From the NCBI GenBank assembly GCA_024403215.1, contig JAKSSJ010000034.1, positions 1-12,665 on the forward strand: a stretch of 12,665 bases of DNA, read 5' to 3'. Both the position numbers and the translations under genes were made by a program. Below are positions 1 through 5,989 of this stretch, piece after piece. Origin of the DNA: Clostridia bacterium (GTDB lineage: Bacteria; Bacillota; Clostridia; Peptostreptococcales; Anaerovoracaceae). The notes under the pieces are model-generated. The model worked only from the letters and a program-made list of their open reading frames with translations, did no database searches and had not been told where the DNA came from. Numbering within the stretch: the stretch's first letter is position 1; every line of letters begins with the position of its first letter.

Positions 1-498
1 GTTCTAAACTTTAAAGACGCTATGACAAAGGGTGTTATGTGGGGCGGAATCTTTATGACAGGAGCAGCAACATTAATTGGTGGCTGTCTTACAGACGCAA
101 ATATAGGCATAAACACTTGGCTTTCAGGTCTTATGCAGCCTATAGCTGCTAAGCTTTCTCCTGCTATGCTTGTAATATTCTTTGTAGTTTGGACTATTAT
201 TGAAACAAACTTCTCATCAAATATAGTTACAACAACAGTCGTAAGCTCTATTGCTATTGCTGTACTCTCTGCTCTGCCAGAAGGAACAGTAAGCGTTGCG
301 ACAATCATTTGCCTTGTTGGTTTTGGTGCTGGAATCTCTAACATGGCTCCTGCAGGCCAACCTACCAACAACCCAGTTGCCATTGGTTCTGGCTATACTG
401 ATGCAAAATCAATGTTTGTTTGGGGAGGATTATTCTCCGTAATCTCAATCATTGTAATGTGCACTGTTGGCTACGGCATAGGAAGCATGGTAATGTAA
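1..498 (+). CDS. DASS/SLC13-type anion:sodium symporter, C-terminal part (5' end outside window)
   Basis: The reading frame is open to the left edge, so only the last ~165 residues are present. A Met codon at 22 exists but is most likely internal. The segment is strongly hydrophobic, with about four membrane helices. It carries an asparagine/serine-rich stretch (ETNFSSNIVTTT) resembling the second SNT-type substrate/sodium-binding motif of divalent anion:sodium symporters. A later segment (NMAPAGQPTNNPVAIGSGY) matches the position of the PxGTPPNAI-type hairpin of that family. By family knowledge it would import a dicarboxylate, sulfate or similar anion; the substrate cannot be told from this fragment. 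It ends in TAATG, sharing one base with the next gene, so the two are probably co-translated. Another member of the ion transporter superfamily remains possible. Confidence 0.7.
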   Translation, partial: VLNFKDAMTKGVMWGGIFMTGAATLIGGCLTDANIGINTWLSGLMQPIAAKLSPAMLVIFFVVWTIIETNFSSNIVTTTVVSSIAIAVLSALPEGTVSVATIICLVGFGAGISNMAPAGQPTNNPVAIGSGYTDAKSMFVWGGLFSVISIIVMCTVGYGIGSMVM

Positions 499-1145
499 TG
501 GGGACTTGGATCATTCAAAGATTAATAACAATACCAGGAATTCTTGTTGGACTATCAGTACATGAATTTGGTCATGCCTTTGTTGCTAAGCTTGCTGGAG
601 ATGACACAGCAGAAAGCCAAGGCAGGGTTTCTATAAATCCTTTTGACCACGTTGACTGGATGGGCCTTGCAATGCTGCTTGTAATCGGCTTTGGCTGGGG
701 TAAACCAGTCCAAGTAAATCCAAGCAAATTTAAAAGTCCAAGAAGAGATTCTATCTTCGTTGGACTTGCTGGCGTTTTTATGAACTTTATTACGGCAATA
801 GTCTTTGCCTTTATCCTAAGATTTGTATTTCAGCTTTGGCCTGAGTTTTTCTTCTCAGGACCAGTAGGAGAGGCTACAAGATCTGTAATCACAGGAACAG
901 TTATCATTAACCTATCTCTCATGCTTTTTAATCTAATACCTCTTCCACCACTTGATGGTTTTGGAATAGTATCAGATTTAATAAAGCTTCCTTACAAAAA
1001 TTATAAAGCCTATGTTTGGCTCAGGCAGTGGGGTCCAAGAATTCTCCTTGTACTCATAGTATTTGGAGGCACAAGCGCAATACTAAACGCACCACTTAAT
1101 CTTGTTTATAACTTTGTAATGGACTTAGCCTTTATTGGACTTTAG
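498..1145 (+). CDS. M50-family (site-2-protease-like) membrane zinc metalloprotease
   Basis: The protein is 215 aa from the ATG at 498, which overlaps the transporter stop codon (TAATG). I prefer this start to the in-frame TTG at 420, because that would put 26 extra non-hydrophobic residues inside the upstream gene. The zinc-protease motif HEFGH is at residues 22-26, inside the first membrane helix. The second M50 motif, NLIPLPPLDG, is at 145-154, with D153 as the probable third zinc ligand. There are about five hydrophobic segments, and no PDZ or CBS domain. This resembles the compact M50 proteins of Firmicutes and archaea (peptidase M50 / YwhC-like) rather than RseP or SpoIVFB. By family it would cleave substrates within the membrane; the substrate is unknown. 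No strong Shine-Dalgarno is seen (only GGAAG about 12 bases upstream), which fits translational coupling. The gene converges on murE with a 6-bp gap. Confidence 0.87.
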   Translation: MGTWIIQRLITIPGILVGLSVHEFGHAFVAKLAGDDTAESQGRVSINPFDHVDWMGLAMLLVIGFGWGKPVQVNPSKFKSPRRDSIFVGLAGVFMNFITAIVFAFILRFVFQLWPEFFFSGPVGEATRSVITGTVIINLSLMLFNLIPLPPLDGFGIVSDLIKLPYKNYKAYVWLRQWGPRILLVLIVFGGTSAILNAPLNLVYNFVMDLAFIGL

Positions 1146-1148
1146 AAA

Positions 1149-1172
1149 GAATTAATCTAAAAGTATTAATTC
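1149..1172. repeat. AT-rich inverted repeat at the convergent gene junction
   Basis: GAATTAAT (1149-1156) and ATTAATTC (1165-1172) form a perfect 8-bp inverted repeat with an 8-base loop. It starts in the 6-bp gap between the M50 and murE stop codons and extends into the last codons of murE. It contains a single G-C pair, and no proper T-tract follows on the + strand. On the minus strand it is followed only by TTTCT. It may be a weak bidirectional terminator or 3'-end stabiliser, or simply chance in AT-rich sequence. Confidence 0.3.
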
Positions 1173-2636
1173 CTCAGCAAGAGAAGAATCAGATTTAATA
1201 GGAACGTATTTATCGCCTCTATGCATGTATTCTTCCCTGCCTTTAGCAATCAGCAGCACTACAGTTTTCTGTGGTGCTTTTTTTATAGCCAAAGTTATAG
1301 CCTTTTCTCTGTCTATTTCGATTTCTCCCTTGCCACCATTCTTTATTATGTTAGCAAGTACTAGCTTTGAAATTTCTAAAGGATCCTCATCTGCAGGATC
1401 TTCTTCAGTCACATAAATATAGTCGGCATACTTTGCTGCAACTTTTGGAAGATCTTCTCTTCTTGAAAGGCCCTTTCCTCCTGGGCAGCCAAACACAGCC
1501 TCGATTCTATATCCAGGGAACTCCTCTTTTACTGATGAGAAGAGCTTTTCAAAGCTTAGCGCGTTATGAGCGTAATCTGAAATTACTACTAAATCTCTCT
1601 TGTCATTTTTAAAGACTTCCATTCTTCCTGCAGCCTTAGCAGTAAGAAGGCCTTCCTTAATCTCTTCATTTGTTGCGCCAAGAAGTGAAGCTACTATAGC
1701 CGCAGCTGCAGCATTCTCAACATTAAATAGGCCTATCATAGAAAGACTAAGCTCACCTATACCAGAAAGATTAAAAACAGTCAGTCCATTTTCTTTTCTA
1801 ATATCTGAGATAAAGTAATCAGCTGACTTATCCTTAGCGGAAAATGTGATTAATTTTTCTTTAAGCTTTCCATTCTTTGCAGCAGGAAGTATCTTATCTA
1901 ATTCTTCTGTATCAAGATTTAAGATTATTGTCTTGCATTGATCAAAGAATTTAAGCTTTGATTCTAAATAATCTTCAAGGCTAGGATGCTCTGTATCCCC
2001 AATATGGTCGAGGCCAAAATTAGTAAATAGACCAATATCAAAAACAAGGCCATAACTTCTATCATACTTTAAAGCCTGAGATGAAACCTCCATGCCGGCA
2101 GCATAAAGCTTAGCATCAGCCATATTTCTTAGCCTTCCCCCAAGCTCTATAGCTTCTGGGGTTGTAAGATGTGATTCAAATTTTTCTTTTCCGTCAAAGG
2201 TATCTATGGTTGAAAGATAGCCAAATTTATCTTTTCCGCAAACCTTTGCATGCTCCATAATATTAATCACATAGTAAAGAGTTGTAGATTTTCCTTTGGT
2301 TCCTGTAAGTCCAAAAAGCTTAAGCTCTTCCCATGGATTTTGATAAAACATATTTGAAAGAAGAGCCATGCTTCTTCTTATATCCTTAACAACGATTTGG
2401 TTTTCTATTCCATAGTCTTTTTCTGAAACAAAGGCTAAAGCTCCCTTTTCCTTTGCCATTGCAAGATACTCTTTTTTAAAGCCAACTCCCTTGCAAACAA
2501 AAAGCGTGCCCTTATCTACTTCCCTTGAATCAAAACAAAGCTTTGTAACTAATTCATCACTAGTTACATTGCAAAAGGAAAGCTGGCCCGCCTTTTTAAG
2601 ATATTCAATATATTCGCTAAGTTTTAAGCTTCGCAT
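1152..2636 (-). CDS. murE: Divergent MurE-type UDP-MurNAc-tripeptide synthetase
   Basis: This is a 494-aa cytoplasmic Mur ligase that would add the third stem-peptide residue (Lys, Orn or diaminopimelate) to UDP-MurNAc-L-Ala-D-Glu using ATP. The N-terminal UDP-binding domain has FDSREVDKGTLFVCKG (35-50). The P-loop is TGTKGKSTT (111-119), a variant of the usual GTNGKT. TTPE is at 158-161, MEVSSQALKYDR at 181-192, and the probable carbamylated lysine is K227 in ESKLKFF. The C-terminal domain begins near DYAHN (354-358). The recognition site that reads DNPR in diaminopimelate-adding enzymes is EDPA here (412-415), and GKGHEDY is replaced by AKGREEY (464-470). Loss of the arginine argues against classical meso-DAP specificity and is closer to the lysine-type consensus D(D/N)P(N/A). 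The start is supported by GAGGT six bases upstream. It overlaps the DUF975 gene by 13 bases. It could be the main MurE or a paralogue. Confidence 0.83.
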   Translation of the reverse strand: MRSLKLSEYIEYLKKAGQLSFCNVTSDELVTKLCFDSREVDKGTLFVCKGVGFKKEYLAMAKEKGALAFVSEKDYGIENQIVVKDIRRSMALLSNMFYQNPWEELKLFGLTGTKGKSTTLYYVINIMEHAKVCGKDKFGYLSTIDTFDGKEKFESHLTTPEAIELGGRLRNMADAKLYAAGMEVSSQALKYDRSYGLVFDIGLFTNFGLDHIGDTEHPSLEDYLESKLKFFDQCKTIILNLDTEELDKILPAAKNGKLKEKLITFSAKDKSADYFISDIRKENGLTVFNLSGIGELSLSMIGLFNVENAAAAAIVASLLGATNEEIKEGLLTAKAAGRMEVFKNDKRDLVVISDYAHNALSFEKLFSSVKEEFPGYRIEAVFGCPGGKGLSRREDLPKVAAKYADYIYVTEEDPADEDPLEISKLVLANIIKNGGKGEIEIDREKAITLAIKKAPQKTVVLLIAKGREEYMHRGDKYVPIKSDSSLAEELILLD

Positions 2637-3385
2637 GTAGTAACCTCAGCGCTTTCAAATACAAGCTTGCCTGAAAGTATATCATATACGCATGCCTTGC
2701 TTGTCTGGAACCACACTTCACAAATAAGTGTGCAAAGACCAATAGCTGTAGCAATTGGTGAATAGAACAAATTGAAGATATATAAAAGTGCTTCTCTTGT
2801 TATCTCTGTGATTGCCCCTCCAATTGAAAAATATACATAAGCAATTCTAGGAAGCAAGCATACTATGTATAAAGGAGCAAAGCTTAAGAAAAGCTTAATA
2901 TATCTTTTAGCATTGCCCTTAAGCATCTCTGAACTCAGCCTCATGCAATCTCTTGCAGAAAGGCCAGGATTGTCAGCGAGAATATAGAATGAGAATGCAT
3001 ATTTTACAGTAAGAACTATTCCTGGGATAATAAAGGCAAAGCTTGCAATAAAGATTCTAAGATATTGTCTTATGAAAAGCTCTAATGCAGCCCTTGTGTT
3101 ATTAAAGCCATAGCCTAAAGCTGCTGCGCCCACATTCTTGTTTCTAAACAGGCTAATAAAATATACTGTTATTGCAAGATTTAACGGACCTCTCATGAAA
3201 AGAGAATATAAATTAATTGCAGTGAATAAAAAATCAGACTTAGGTGCAAAAACCTCAACTATCATACTTGGCACAACAAGAAGTACATTGCACATAAGTA
3301 CAACTATTATAGCCTGAACATAATTCCTTTTTAAAAACTGCAGTGCGAGTTTTCTAATTACTGAAATCTTTTGAGTCAGTTTCAT
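2624..3385 (-). CDS. DUF975-family integral membrane protein
   Basis: The protein is 253 aa from the second of two adjacent ATGs (3385). A GGAG lies six bases upstream of that ATG and three upstream of the first (3388). A longer frame to 3424 has no such site and overlaps the upstream gene more deeply. Hydrophobic segments lie at about 23-44, 66-80, 107-127, 163-185 and 205-225. The family signature is clear: RGPLNLAI (65-72), a proline-containing helix (FAFIIPGIVLTVKYAFS, 116-132), and then YILADNPGLSARD (134-146) with MLKGNAKRYIKLFLSF. The family is widespread in Firmicutes and its function is not established. The gene overlaps the preceding acidic-protein gene by 32 bases and the following murE by 13, so all three are probably co-translated. 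An envelope role is inferred from context only. Confidence 0.82.
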   Translation of the reverse strand: MKLTQKISVIRKLALQFLKRNYVQAIIVVLMCNVLLVVPSMIVEVFAPKSDFLFTAINLYSLFMRGPLNLAITVYFISLFRNKNVGAAALGYGFNNTRAALELFIRQYLRIFIASFAFIIPGIVLTVKYAFSFYILADNPGLSARDCMRLSSEMLKGNAKRYIKLFLSFAPLYIVCLLPRIAYVYFSIGGAITEITREALLYIFNLFYSPIATAIGLCTLICEVWFQTSKACVYDILSGKLVFESAEVTTCEA

Positions 3386-3914
3386 CATCGTCTCCAACAA
3401 TATCAACCTTAGAATATGCTCCAAGGCTTAAACTAATATTATCTAATTCATAATCGGCGACTGATGGGAAGGAATATCTATGCATCTTGCCACCAAGCTT
3501 TTCAGTTCTGTGCTCGGTTACAGCAGCTAAAACGCTGCAAGGCAATTCGTCTATCATAGCTCCGCCATCTTTTTGTATCCATTCTCTAAAGGTAAAAAGA
3601 GCCTCTGCAAACTCTCTTCTTACAGCTTCATCATCAAGATTTTCCGCACCAAGAAGAAGGTTTTGCTTAACAGAGTCCACAAGGACAACAAAATCGTCCT
3701 CATCATCTGGAATAGCATTAGAAAACTCTTCAAAATAGTTTTCTATTATGCTTGCAGCAGTGTCCGCCTCGACCAAGGAAAGAACATCATAAAACAAATC
3801 AAATGAAATTTCTTCTTCACATTCCAAAAGATCTGCCATTTGTTCAAAATAACCAAGATCAGCTGGGCTATCAAGCTCTAGCATTTTGTAAAGTTCTTGT
3901 TTTGTCATGCTCAT
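3354..3914 (-). CDS. Highly acidic hypothetical protein
   Basis: The 186-aa protein is not recognised as any family. It has about 45 Asp/Glu against about 13 Lys/Arg, so it is strongly negative. Acidic clusters include CEEE (32-35), PDDEDD (69-74) and GDDDETD near the C terminus. There is no signal peptide or membrane helix, and predicted structure is mostly helical with a probably disordered acidic tail, so it should be a soluble cytoplasmic protein. The start at 3914 has a weak AGG six bases upstream; a second ATG two codons later (3908) is equally in frame. It begins 14 bases after the murI stop, and its last 32 bases overlap the DUF975 gene. That layout suggests the two unknown proteins are made together and may act together. 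The coding frame is supported by tight packing between neighbours on the same strand. Confidence 0.68.
   Translation of the reverse strand: MSMTKQELYKMLELDSPADLGYFEQMADLLECEEEISFDLFYDVLSLVEADTAASIIENYFEEFSNAIPDDEDDFVVLVDSVKQNLLLGAENLDDEAVRREFAEALFTFREWIQKDGGAMIDELPCSVLAAVTEHRTEKLGGKMHRYSFPSVADYELDNISLSLGAYSKVDIVGDDDETDSKDFSN
3392..3395 (-). promoter_or_regulatory. Ribosome binding site that sets the DUF975 gene start
   Basis: GGAG on the minus strand, six bases before the ATG at 3385 and three before the ATG at 3388. It lies inside the 3' end of the upstream acidic-protein gene. It supports a start at 3385 rather than at the upstream in-frame Met (3424). Confidence 0.55.
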
Positions 3915-3928
3915 AAATTACCTAAAGT

Positions 3929-4732
3929 CTAAAAGCTATGCTGCTCTAATCTATAGTCGCCAGTAATTCCAAGTCTATTAATCATATTTACAAAGTCTGC
4001 AGAAAGATCTGATGCATAGAAGATATTCTTTTGAGTTTTCTTTTCTGCAAGCATGTCGTGAATGCCAAGCATGCGCTCTGCAGCCTCTGCCAAGGCCATA
4101 GATGGATCTATTATTGTCTTAATGCTAGGGCAGCACTTTTCTATTTCCTTCTTGATAATAGGGTAATGAGTGCAGCCAAGCACCAAAGTATCAATCTTAT
4201 GTTGCTCTACAAATGAATCTAGGTAGTGATGGATAGTTGTATCCATAGTTTCACTTTCTATTGCACCCTCTTCTATGAGTGGCACAAAAGCAGGACAAGC
4301 CTGGGAATGAACGTTTAAATCTCCCTTAAGTGCATGAAGGGCGTTTTCATAGGCTCTGCTTTGAGTTGTAACCATAGTCGCAATAATACCAACGGAATTA
4401 TCTTTGTTGCAGACCTTAGCAACCTCCTGGGCTGCTGGCTCAATAATGCCTTGAACAAGCATAGTTGGGTGAGCCTTTTGTATTTCCTTTAATGCAACAG
4501 ATGTAATAGTGTTGCATGCAATGATGAGCATCTTAACGCCCTGCTTTTCCAAAAAGTCTGCAATCTGGAGTGAAAACTCACAAATTGTTCTTGGGCTTTT
4601 TGAACCATAAGGGGTTCTTGCAGTATCACCAAAATATATAATGCTTTCATCAGGAAGCACTTCATTTAAAGCGTTAATACTTGTTAATCCACCAACACCT
4701 GAATCAAATACTCCTATAGGACGATTATCCAT
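3929..4732 (-). CDS. murI: Glutamate racemase
   Basis: The 267-aa protein is of normal length for MurI, which interconverts L- and D-glutamate without a cofactor to supply D-Glu for peptidoglycan. The N terminus has IGVFDSGVGG (6-15), with D10/S11 in the active site. YFGDTARTPYG is at 33-43. The first catalytic cysteine is C73 in ACNT (72-75) and the second is C187 in LGCTHYP (185-191). Both cysteines of the two-base mechanism are present. The frame stays open to 4852, but the extra 40 residues are translated SRP RNA sequence. The ATG at 4732 has a strong AAGGAG six bases upstream and immediately precedes the conserved fold start. Only 25 bases separate it from the base-paired end of the SRP RNA. 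Downstream lie an acidic protein, a DUF975 protein and a MurE-like ligase. MurE acts in the same pathway, adding the residue after D-Glu. Confidence 0.96.
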   Translation of the reverse strand: MDNRPIGVFDSGVGGLTSINALNEVLPDESIIYFGDTARTPYGSKSPRTICEFSLQIADFLEKQGVKMLIIACNTITSVALKEIQKAHPTMLVQGIIEPAAQEVAKVCNKDNSVGIIATMVTTQSRAYENALHALKGDLNVHSQACPAFVPLIEEGAIESETMDTTIHHYLDSFVEQHKIDTLVLGCTHYPIIKKEIEKCCPSIKTIIDPSMALAEAAERMLGIHDMLAEKKTQKNIFYASDLSADFVNMINRLGITGDYRLEQHSF

Positions 4733-4738
4733 TTTATT

Positions 4739-4744
4739 CTCCTT
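4739..4744 (-). promoter_or_regulatory. Ribosome binding site that sets the murI start
   Basis: AAGGAG on the minus strand, six bases before the ATG at 4732. It settles the murI start against the longer frame running into the SRP RNA. It lies only 13 bases after the 3' end of the SRP RNA terminal helix, so structure in that RNA could affect access to this site if the two share a transcript. Confidence 0.85.
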
Positions 4745-4757
4745 AGTAAAAACATCA

Positions 4758-4883
4758 TCTCGCTGGTCCCTGCCGAGCTTTGGCCATGGCACATAGCAAA
4801 TTCTGCTTAATGCTGCTTCCTTCCGGACCTGACATGGTTCACAGACAGCCATTGCATGGAAGCCCGGCAGGCGCCAGCGAGAC
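4758..4883 (-). ncRNA. ffs: Small (4.5S-type) signal recognition particle RNA
   Basis: The RNA scaffold for Ffh in co-translational targeting of membrane proteins. The minus strand carries the near-invariant domain IV: TCAGGTCCGGAAGGAAGCAG (4813-4832), with the GGAA tetraloop and the asymmetric/symmetric loop bases contacted by the Ffh M domain. It is preceded by GTGAACCATG and followed by CATTAAGCAGA. The ends pair perfectly over 9 bp (TCTCGCTGG at 4882-4874 with CCAGCGAGA at 4766-4758), and the helix continues through a GCCTGCCGGGCTT / AGCTCGGCAGGGA stretch. The length of about 125 nt leaves no room for an Alu domain, so it is the small bacterial type, unlike the ~270-nt scRNA of Bacillus. 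A T5 run (4752-4748) follows the helix after five bases and may act as an inefficient terminator. Exact mature ends are estimated from the helix. Confidence 0.96.
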
Positions 4884-4896
4884 TTATGAATTGGAC

Positions 4897-4923
4897 ATTA
4901 TATTATACCACAATTATTGACAA
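4897..4923 (-). promoter_or_regulatory. Probable sigma-A promoter for the SRP RNA (and perhaps murI onward)
   Basis: On the minus strand, TGGTATAAT (4910-4902) is an extended -10 element. It overlaps a second TATAAT (4902-4897). TTGTCA (4923-4918) is a possible -35, lying 15 bases from the second TATAAT and 10 from the first, so its spacing is not ideal. The extended -10 could compensate. The element sits across and just after the dnaX stop codon. A start site 6-8 bases downstream would leave a short 5' extension on the SRP RNA to be trimmed. Confidence 0.6.
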
Positions 4924-5987
4924 AGCTCTATAATTGCAAGCTCAAGAAGTATTCTTGGCTTTGGAGCCCATCTAGCCTCATTTATGGTGCTAGAAAGCTT
5001 TGTTATGCATTTTGAGAGCCCTTCTACGTCTATCCTTTGACTCTGAGCCTTTAATCTTTCTATGTTCTCTAATGAGAGATTAAGGACCTTCTCAGGACTA
5101 TCAGAATATCTAATAATCATAAGATTTCTAAAGTGCTCTACCCAATCCCTTGTAATTTGAAGGGCTTCCTTTCCTTCAGATAAGATATTAGATAAAACGC
5201 TAAGCGCTTTTGAAGCATTATGGTCTAAAACAGCATCAGTTAAATCTATAAAGCTTTCTATAGAAGCCACGCCCAAAAGGAAGAGCACATCGTCTCTTGT
5301 AAGCTTCTTTGTTCCAGATACACATCTATCAAGAAGAGAAAGGCCATCTCTTACAGAACCATCTGCATTACTTGCTATAAGGGAAAGTGCATCATCTGCA
5401 GCTTCTACACCTATTTCCTTGCAGATAGCGGCAAATCTTTCTTTTAAAACAGCCTCAGGAACTCTCTTAAAATCGAGTCTTATGCATCTTGAAAGTATAG
5501 TAGCTGGCAGCTTATTTGGTTCTGTTGTTGCCAGAATAAACACTGTATTTGCTGGAGGCTCTTCTAAGGTTTTAAGAAAAGCATTAGCAGCAGCACCAGA
5601 AAGCATATGAGCTTCGTCGATGATATAGACCTTAGTTCTTCCCACAACTGGAGGGAAATTAACCTCATCTCTTAGGCTTCTAATATCATCCACTCCATTA
5701 TTTGATGCTGCATCCATCTCTATTACATCAATAAAGTTTCCAGCAGCAATAGCCTTGCAAGCCTCACATTCTCCGCAAGGTCTGCCTTTTTCGCTAGTGC
5801 AGTTTAAAGCTTTTGCAAGAAGGCGCGCCGTTGTTGTCTTTCCAGTTCCTCTTGTTCCGCAGAAAATATAAGCATGACCTACAGATCCGCTTTCTATTTG
5901 GCTTTTTAGAATTTTTACAATATGCTCCTGACCAATGAGAGTATCAAAGGTTTCTGGTCTAAAGCTTCTGTATAATGCTTGATACAT
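4914..5987 (-). CDS. dnaX: DNA polymerase III clamp-loader subunit gamma (short DnaX)
   Basis: The 357-aa AAA+ ATPase of the clamp loader opens the beta sliding clamp onto primed DNA. Walker A is GTRGTGKT (44-51). The zinc site is C63, C71, C74 and C77. Walker B is YIIDEAH (121-127), sensor 1 is ATTEP (153-157), the arginine finger is R167 in SRC (166-168), and sensor 2 is GSVRDGLSLLD (210-220). The protein stops just after the last helix of collar domain III (RILLELAIIEL, 345-355). The tau-specific domains IV-V, which contact the replicative helicase and polymerase, are absent, whereas bacterial DnaX is usually over 500 aa. No slippery A-run or continuing frame is visible at the stop. The start has GAGAGG about five bases upstream. 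The gap to the kinase gene upstream is 2 bases. The SRP RNA follows directly, as dnaX and SRP RNA genes are neighbours in other Firmicutes. Confidence 0.95.
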   Translation of the reverse strand: MYQALYRSFRPETFDTLIGQEHIVKILKSQIESGSVGHAYIFCGTRGTGKTTTARLLAKALNCTSEKGRPCGECEACKAIAAGNFIDVIEMDAASNNGVDDIRSLRDEVNFPPVVGRTKVYIIDEAHMLSGAAANAFLKTLEEPPANTVFILATTEPNKLPATILSRCIRLDFKRVPEAVLKERFAAICKEIGVEAADDALSLIASNADGSVRDGLSLLDRCVSGTKKLTRDDVLFLLGVASIESFIDLTDAVLDHNASKALSVLSNILSEGKEALQITRDWVEHFRNLMIIRYSDSPEKVLNLSLENIERLKAQSQRIDVEGLSKCITKLSSTINEARWAPKPRILLELAIIELCQ

Positions 5988-5989
5988 AT

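Noticed and set aside
420..497. N-terminal extension of the M50 protease from a TTG at 420
   Set aside because: It lies entirely within the transporter gene and adds no conserved or hydrophobic sequence. The TAATG overlap at 498 is the natural start.
3386..3424. Longer start for the DUF975 protein
   Set aside because: No good ribosome binding site precedes 3424, while GGAG is well placed for the ATG at 3385. The extra overlap with the upstream gene is unlikely.
4733..4852. A 40-residue N-terminal extension of murI
   Set aside because: The frame is open only by chance through the SRP RNA. The strong AAGGAG and the conserved IGVFDSGVGG start place the true ATG at 4732.
4880..4916. Programmed frameshift at the dnaX end to make tau
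   Set aside because: No A-rich slippery heptamer is seen near the stop, and the sequence beyond it is promoter and SRP RNA rather than further DnaX coding sequence.
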